10,216 bases of DNA, taken from the NCBI GenBank assembly GCA_903905665.1, contig CAIVHJ010000240.1, forward strand, positions 1 through 10,216, in the 5' to 3' direction. The notes beneath the pieces were generated by a model. That model did not search any database, was not told the DNA's origin, and saw only the letters and a program-made list of their open reading frames with translations. A program made the translations under genes and the position numbers. Below, piece by piece: positions 6,393 through 10,216 of this stretch. The first letter of the stretch is position 1. The number at the start of each line of letters is the position of its first letter. Source of the DNA: an uncultured Phycisphaerales bacterium (lineage in GTDB: Bacteria > Planctomycetota > Phycisphaerae > UBA1845 > CAIVHJ01).

Positions 6393-8138
6393 ATGATCAT
6401 CATGAGCATTATTTTTTTACCGATTGTGCTGGTTTTTTTGAACGCTGCGGGACAAACATCGGAGCCTGCTCCCGCCGCACAGGCGCCTTCCGCTGCGGCG
6501 GCTGCAAGCGACAGTACGGATCAGAAGATCAAGGGGTATATCCTCGATCCCGTCGATGCCCGACAGATCGCACTCGACCAGATCAAGAAACTCAAAGAGG
6601 ACAAAAATATCAAGGAGAATAATGCAGACCTGGTCTATTACAACAACGTGTTGCAAAATTACGACACGATCGACCGCCCCAACAAAGTGCGTCTGTCCCT
6701 GACCGAAGCGATTCAGCGTGCTTTGGCCAACAGTTATAACATTCGGGTGGCGAGCTACGATCCGGCGATTCAATCCACGCGGATCGTTCAGGCGGAAGCC
6801 GCATTTGATACGATCTTTGCCACGGGATTCAATTACGCTTCCAATAATGCTCCGTCGTCTTCGCCATTTGCGGCGACCGATTCGCAGACCAACAATTTTC
6901 AGTCGGGATTGAGCAAGCGTCTTCCGACGGGCATGACGGCTTCTACCGTATGGTCCTACGATCGAACGTATCTGGCGAATTTCAAATACACGACGCTTAA
7001 TCCCAGCTGGGGCCAGTCGCTGACGTTCAAGCTCAACCAACCGCTGCTCCGCGGATTCGGGCTGGATTACAACCGTTCGGCGATCAATATCGCCAAACTG
7101 AACCGCAACATCAGCGAGCACGAATTCAAGCGGCAGGTTCAGGATCACCTGCTCAACGTGGAGCAGGCGTATTGGAATGTCGTGGCCGCTCGACGCAGTC
7201 TGGTCATCGCGAGCAATTTGATCGCGGAGTTTCAGAAGATTTATGATTACCTGGTTGCGCGAAGCGATTTTGACGCCGCTCCCGTCAACATCTCGAATTC
7301 CCGATCCCAGCTTTATGCGCAGCACGCGCAGTTTGAGCTGGTCAAAAAGGCCGTCCGTGACGCCGAGGATAATCTCAAGAACCTCCTCAACGATCCTGAA
7401 TTGAATCTCAAGGACGATATTGAAATCGTTCCGACGGAATTTCCAACGCAGGAGAAGTTGGTTCTGGACCCTGTCGTTGAATTGCAGACGGCGCTCGATC
7501 AGCGTGAGGAGTTGCGTTCCGCCGAGTTGGCGATTGAATCCGCCAAAATTCAGGTCGGCGTCTCCAAGAATGAGACGCTCCCGCAACTCGACGCCAATTT
7601 CAGTTATTCTTTCCCGACATTGGCTTCCAGTTTCGACCGGTCGTTCAAGGACCTAGGGGATTTTGATTACGATCAATACACCGTCGGGGTGCAATTCCAG
7701 TGGCCGATCGGGAATCGGGGTCCGCGCGCCGCTTTGCGTCAGTCCCGCCTGCAGCATGCACAAGCCCTGGCTCGGTTGAAACTGGCCATCGAATCCGTCA
7801 TTTTCGACGTGAACGTTCGAGTCCGCGATCTGTTTTCCAGTTATGCCCAGATCAGCCCCAATGCGGCGACCGTGGAGTCCCAGACGGCAGAGGTGCAGGC
7901 CATCGTGGACCGCGCCGAACGACGCGATCCCAATACCCTCAACCTGGAACTCTATGCCCGATCCTCACTCGCCGGCGCCAAGCGCGACTTGCTCAATTCA
8001 ATTGTTCAGTACAATCTTTCAATCATCGAGTTGGAACGGGCCAAAGGCACGCTTCTGACCTATGACAACGTCAACGTCGTCAACACGCTGAGTCAGGTCG
8101 AATCGACCGAACCCCCGGCGCCCACGACCGGTCCGTGA
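6393..8138 (+). CDS. TolC-family outer-membrane efflux/secretion channel protein
   Basis: Proteins of this family form trimeric channels in the outer membrane that work with inner-membrane pumps or type I exporters. From ATG 6393 the protein has 581 residues. A hydrophobic signal sequence (about 1-20, IIFLPIVLVFLNAAG) is followed by an Ala/Pro-rich linker (about 24-45) and a charged N-terminal segment. The first family repeat opens with LTEAIQRALANSYNIRVASY (about 100-119). The second holds ALDQREELRSAELAIESAKI and KNETLPQLDANFSYSF (about 390-407), then a strand ending VGVQFQWPIGNRGPRAALRQ and a long C-terminal helix. The frame is open back to an ATG at 6306, but that overlaps a TATAAT box. 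In-frame GTG 6342 and ATG 6402 are other possible starts, and none has a strong ribosome binding site. A start at 6393 lacks basic residues before the hydrophobic core, so an upstream start is not excluded. No periplasmic adaptor or pump gene lies beside it, so the substrate is unknown. The stop is 3 bases from the convergent nnrE stop. Confidence 0.9.
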   Translation: MIIMSIIFLPIVLVFLNAAGQTSEPAPAAQAPSAAAAASDSTDQKIKGYILDPVDARQIALDQIKKLKEDKNIKENNADLVYYNNVLQNYDTIDRPNKVRLSLTEAIQRALANSYNIRVASYDPAIQSTRIVQAEAAFDTIFATGFNYASNNAPSSSPFAATDSQTNNFQSGLSKRLPTGMTASTVWSYDRTYLANFKYTTLNPSWGQSLTFKLNQPLLRGFGLDYNRSAINIAKLNRNISEHEFKRQVQDHLLNVEQAYWNVVAARRSLVIASNLIAEFQKIYDYLVARSDFDAAPVNISNSRSQLYAQHAQFELVKKAVRDAEDNLKNLLNDPELNLKDDIEIVPTEFPTQEKLVLDPVVELQTALDQREELRSAELAIESAKIQVGVSKNETLPQLDANFSYSFPTLASSFDRSFKDLGDFDYDQYTVGVQFQWPIGNRGPRAALRQSRLQHAQALARLKLAIESVIFDVNVRVRDLFSSYAQISPNAATVESQTAEVQAIVDRAERRDPNTLNLELYARSSLAGAKRDLLNSIVQYNLSIIELERAKGTLLTYDNVNVVNTLSQVESTEPPAPTTGP

Positions 8139-8141
8139 GAA

Positions 8142-8885
8142 TCAAAGAGATTCGAGCAGTTCGATCGGCGCGCCGATGTCCGCCACCAACACTCTCCCGA
8201 CGAACGGCTTGGCAGATGGTAGATCGAATCCGATTTTGGATGCGACAAACGTGATCGTCAGATCGGCGCGGATGGTGTATGTCGCAGGTTGACCCGTGTC
8301 GCAATCAAGCCCCGAAGGAACATCGACCGCCACTTTGTGCTGTGGTCCCTCCACTTGGTTGAACAGATCAATCGCATGATCCAATGGCGGACGCACTTCG
8401 CCGCTGAATCCCGTTCCCAGCAGGGCGTCGATCAATACCGTGGTCTGATGGGCCAGCGGTTCGACCGATTTTTCATCAAAAGGATGAATCGGAATCTTCA
8501 TCCTGGAGGCGATCAGGAAATTGACCCGAGCGTCGGGAGCAAGTCGGTCGGGATCGGCAACGAGAACCACCTGCACCGAATGTCGAAGATTGTGAAGATG
8601 GCGGGCGATCACGAATCCGTCACCGCCGTTGTTCCCTCCACCGCAAAAGATCATAAAGGACTGAGGACTAAGGGATGAGAACCGAGCCGCGACATCAGAG
8701 GAGGGTGCTGAATTCTGAGCGCCGAGTTCTGAATGCGGAGTGGGGGAGTGAGTCTTCAGGTAATCGAGCAGGAGGCGGGTGGCGTTTCGGCCGGCGTTTT
8801 CCATCAGAATGATACCGGGTATTCCGTACTCCTCGATGGCGCGACGGTCGATCTCTCGAATTTGTTCGCGTGTCAATGCTTTCAT
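8142..8885 (-). CDS. nnrE: NAD(P)H-hydrate epimerase (YjeF N-terminal domain protein)
   Basis: The enzyme epimerises R-NAD(P)HX, a damaged hydrated cofactor, to the S form that the ATP/ADP-dependent dehydratase NnrD repairs. The 247-residue protein starts at MKALTREQIREIDRRAIEEYG. GGAGG lies 7 bases upstream of this ATG and an in-frame ATG nine codons earlier lacks such a site. Landmarks are GIILMENAGR (24-33), the glycine-rich nucleotide loop GGGNNGGDGF (82-91), DALLGTGFSGEVRPP (153-167) and VAVDVPSGLDCDTG (185-198). Many bacteria fuse this domain to NnrD; here the gene ends after the epimerase domain, so the dehydratase must be encoded elsewhere. Residues 44-76 form an extra Ser/Pro-rich linker between helix and strand, absent from typical members and apparently repeat-derived. 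The 3' end nearly abuts the convergent TolC-family gene. Confidence 0.95.
   Translation of the reverse strand: MKALTREQIREIDRRAIEEYGIPGIILMENAGRNATRLLLDYLKTHSPTPHSELGAQNSAPSSDVAARFSSLSPQSFMIFCGGGNNGGDGFVIARHLHNLRHSVQVVLVADPDRLAPDARVNFLIASRMKIPIHPFDEKSVEPLAHQTTVLIDALLGTGFSGEVRPPLDHAIDLFNQVEGPQHKVAVDVPSGLDCDTGQPATYTIRADLTITFVASKIGFDLPSAKPFVGRVLVADIGAPIELLESL
8658..8756 (-). repeat. Repeat-like, low-complexity insertion inside nnrE (33 codons, in frame)
   Basis: These 99 bases encode residues 44-76 of the epimerase, between LLLDYL and FMIFCGGG, where usual family members have only a few linker residues. On the coding strand the DNA is built from reiterated short words: TTCAGAA/CTCAGAATTCAGCA around 8700-8735, and TTAGTCCTCAGTCCTT at about 8656-8671. 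The encoded peptide is Ser/Pro/Ala-rich and probably a surface loop. I infer that a short dispersed intergenic-type repeat was captured in frame. The boundaries are estimated from family alignment by eye. Confidence 0.5.
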
Positions 8886-8923
8886 CGGATTTCCTCCCAT
8901 TCCTATCCCCAATACGCCTCATC

Positions 8924-8974
8924 AAACGTCGTTTTTCATGGAACCATGATAACCGTTGATCGGCGTGGCGCCGA
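8924..8974. promoter_or_regulatory. Cluster of three inverted repeats between nnrE and the hydrolase unit
   Basis: The divergent gap contains three short inverted repeats side by side: AAACG-T-CGTTT (8924-8934), TCATGG-AA-CCATGA (8936-8949) and TCGGCG-TGG-CGCCGA (8960-8974). All three have perfect arms. They lie 39-89 bases upstream of the nnrE start and before the genes on the + strand. Operator sites for dimeric regulators, or hairpins in a leader RNA, are both possible. No T-run follows the last one, and I see no clear -35/-10 pair on either strand. Confidence 0.35.
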
Positions 8975-8985
8975 CGTGAGTTCGT

Positions 8986-9141
8986 GTGTTTGAGACAGGC
9001 GTTTTTCGCCGATATGTGTGGTCGGGGGGTGGTGAGTTGGAAAATGACACCTTGATTGATAAAATGCTGGTGTCGTTTGCGCATGGGGAGTGGAAGAATC
9101 TCAGAGCGGCCCTCCGCATCGATGGGGAGAACGGATCGTGA
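8986..9141 (+). CDS. Possible 51-residue protein overlapping the hydrolase start
   Basis: A short open frame follows an in-frame TGA (8977-8979). Counting from GTG 8986, it encodes 51 residues ending at TGA 9139-9141; an internal ATG is at 9064. The peptide (FETGVFRRYVWSGGGELEND..., ending LRAALRIDGENGS) has a balanced amino-acid composition and no Arg/Ser skew. Its TGA overlaps the GTG start of the hydrolase (GTGA), the arrangement of translationally coupled genes. Against it, no good ribosome binding site precedes GTG 8986 or ATG 9064, and I recognise no family. It could be a small leader-type gene or chance. Confidence 0.3.
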   Translation: MFETGVFRRYVWSGGGELENDTLIDKMLVSFAHGEWKNLRAALRIDGENGS

Positions 9142-10216
9142 ATCACGCCTGTTATAGAATTCTTCGTGTGCTTGGCCTGATCGCCGGATTGGCCTGTTGC
9201 GGTTGCGTGGTTTCCCAGCCGGGGGGCAAAGGGAATCTGACGTATTGTACGGAATCTTCGACCGGTGGCGGATATTATCTTTATGTGCCCGAGGATTATC
9301 TGCAGAGTACGCATCCGTCCGGTCGGAAATGGCCGGTGGTGGTGACTTATCACGGGATGCGGCCGTGGGACAGCGCCGGGGCGCAGGCTCGCGAGTGGGA
9401 ACAGGAAGCCGATCGCTACGGTTATATTGTGGTGGCGCCGGACACCCGCAGTTGTGAAATGATTTTTCAGGAATTTCCGATTCAGACGCTCAATCCGAGT
9501 CTGCTGGCAGATGAGCGCGACTCCATGGCGATTCTGGATGAGTTGTTTCGCACTTATGAGGCGGACCCCCAGCACGTGTTGTTGACCAGTTGGTCGATGG
9601 GGGGATATTTGGCCCACTTCATGATGAATCGCCACCCGGAGCGGTTCAGTTGTCTGGCGGTCAAGCAGTCGAATTTTTCGTCGGCGATTTTGGATCCGGC
9701 GCGCACCTCGGAGTACCGCCATCGCAAAATCTGCATTTTTTATACCCAGAATGATTTCGACGTATGTCGTCGCGAATCCTCGGAAGGCATCGCCTGGTAC
9801 ACTCAATACGGGTTTGATGTGACGACCGGGATTATCGACGGGATGGGGCATGAACGTACCCCGGAAATTGCGGCGGCTTTTTTTGCGATGTCCTGTGGAG
9901 CGGAACCCAAGACGGCACCGACGCAACTGGCCAGCCGAATCAAAATCCTCTCCAATCCCGCTGTGGCCGGCGCCATGTCGCCTTCATCCGTTTCTCCCCA
10001 TGGTTTGGACGCCGTACCGTCGTCTTCCGGGACAAAAGTTGCTTCGTCGGCGGGTTCTGCGTCGCGCGAGGAAACGATCTATACGACTCCGCGAACGAGC
10101 GATCAACCTTCCAAAGTTCTTGCGGACGCATCGAATTCGCCTCGTGGAAAGCAATCCGCGTCGCCCTCCCCGGCATCCAAGGGCAAGGTTCCGTCAAAGG
10201 TCCAAACGCCTCCGAA
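9138..10216 (+). CDS. Exported alpha/beta-hydrolase (esterase-like, probable lipoprotein) with long Ser/Pro-rich tail, 3'-partial
   Basis: The frame is open from GTG 9138 to the right edge (359 codons, no stop), so the gene continues beyond the window. GGAG stands 8 bases before the GTG. The N-terminus is a short hydrophobic signal (LRVLGLIAGLACCGC, 9-23) with Cys at 20, 21 and 23. It resembles a lipoprotein signal but the lipobox is imperfect. The hydrolase domain spans about 36-260. It shows an oxyanion-type YHGM (71-74), the nucleophile elbow TSWSMGG (150-156, Ser153), likely Asp206 or Asp208 in QNDFDV, and His238 in DGMGHE. This matches esterases of the PHB-depolymerase/LpqC-like group. 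The elbow reads SxSxG rather than GxSxG, which is uncommon but retains the nucleophile. From about residue 270 the sequence is Ser, Pro, Ala and Lys-rich without recognisable structure, perhaps a cell-wall or surface spacer. The substrate is unknown. Confidence 0.82.
   Translation, partial: MNHACYRILRVLGLIAGLACCGCVVSQPGGKGNLTYCTESSTGGGYYLYVPEDYLQSTHPSGRKWPVVVTYHGMRPWDSAGAQAREWEQEADRYGYIVVAPDTRSCEMIFQEFPIQTLNPSLLADERDSMAILDELFRTYEADPQHVLLTSWSMGGYLAHFMMNRHPERFSCLAVKQSNFSSAILDPARTSEYRHRKICIFYTQNDFDVCRRESSEGIAWYTQYGFDVTTGIIDGMGHERTPEIAAAFFAMSCGAEPKTAPTQLASRIKILSNPAVAGAMSPSSVSPHGLDAVPSSSGTKVASSAGSASREETIYTTPRTSDQPSKVLADASNSPRGKQSASPSPASKGKVPSKVQTPP

Noticed and set aside
6417..7586. - strand open frame of 389 codons within the TolC-family gene
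   Set aside because: Composition is dominated by Arg, Ile and Leu without domain signals, and the + strand frame has the full TolC-family pattern.
8922..9926. - strand open frame of 334 codons opposite the hydrolase
   Set aside because: It has Arg/His/Pro-rich shadow composition. The + strand shows a signal sequence, a catalytic triad and a ribosome binding site.

Overview
The window is a gene-dense stretch of a Gram-negative (diderm) bacterial chromosome of moderately high GC. A TolC-family outer-membrane protein and a lipoprotein-like exported hydrolase point to an outer membrane. The single-chain glycyl-tRNA synthetase, the cytochrome-c-fused bd-like oxidase gene and the general style of the proteins suggest the Planctomycetes/Phycisphaerae side of the PVC group. 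That placement is an impression from recalled families, not a measurement. I see no RNA genes, IS elements, phage genes or CRISPR array.

Layout. (1) 1-1947, + strand: the C-terminal part of glycyl-tRNA synthetase, whose N-terminus lies off the left edge, overlapping by 20 bases a small three-helix membrane protein. (2) 4521-1969, - strand: a two-gene unit. It encodes a diverged CydA-like subunit with a C-terminal cytochrome c domain and, with no gap (TAA directly followed by ATG), a second polytopic membrane protein. By eye the first protein keeps the ligands of the two oxygen-reacting hemes of cytochrome bd, but it lacks the b558 histidine and has no Q-loop. It therefore looks like a bd-superfamily oxygen reductase fed by cytochrome c rather than quinol. 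(3) 6197-4617, - strand: phosphomannomutase/phosphoglucomutase with an unusual Cys-containing N-terminal extension. (4) 6393-8138, + strand: a TolC-family outer-membrane protein with no pump genes beside it, preceded by a perfect TATAAT box. (5) 8885-8142, - strand: NAD(P)H-hydrate epimerase (NnrE domain only), with a 33-codon insertion that looks repeat-derived. (6) 8886-9137: a divergent promoter region with three adjacent inverted repeats and a possible 51-codon ORF. (7) 9138 to the right edge, + strand: a GTG-started alpha/beta-hydrolase with a lipoprotein-like signal and a long Ser/Pro-rich tail, running off the window.

Apart from the oxidase pair, the genes look like unrelated housekeeping and envelope functions rather than one pathway. 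The oxidase pair is the most interesting system here. Secondary points are the phosphomannomutase extension, the repeat-like insertion in nnrE and the small ORF whose stop overlaps the start of the hydrolase.
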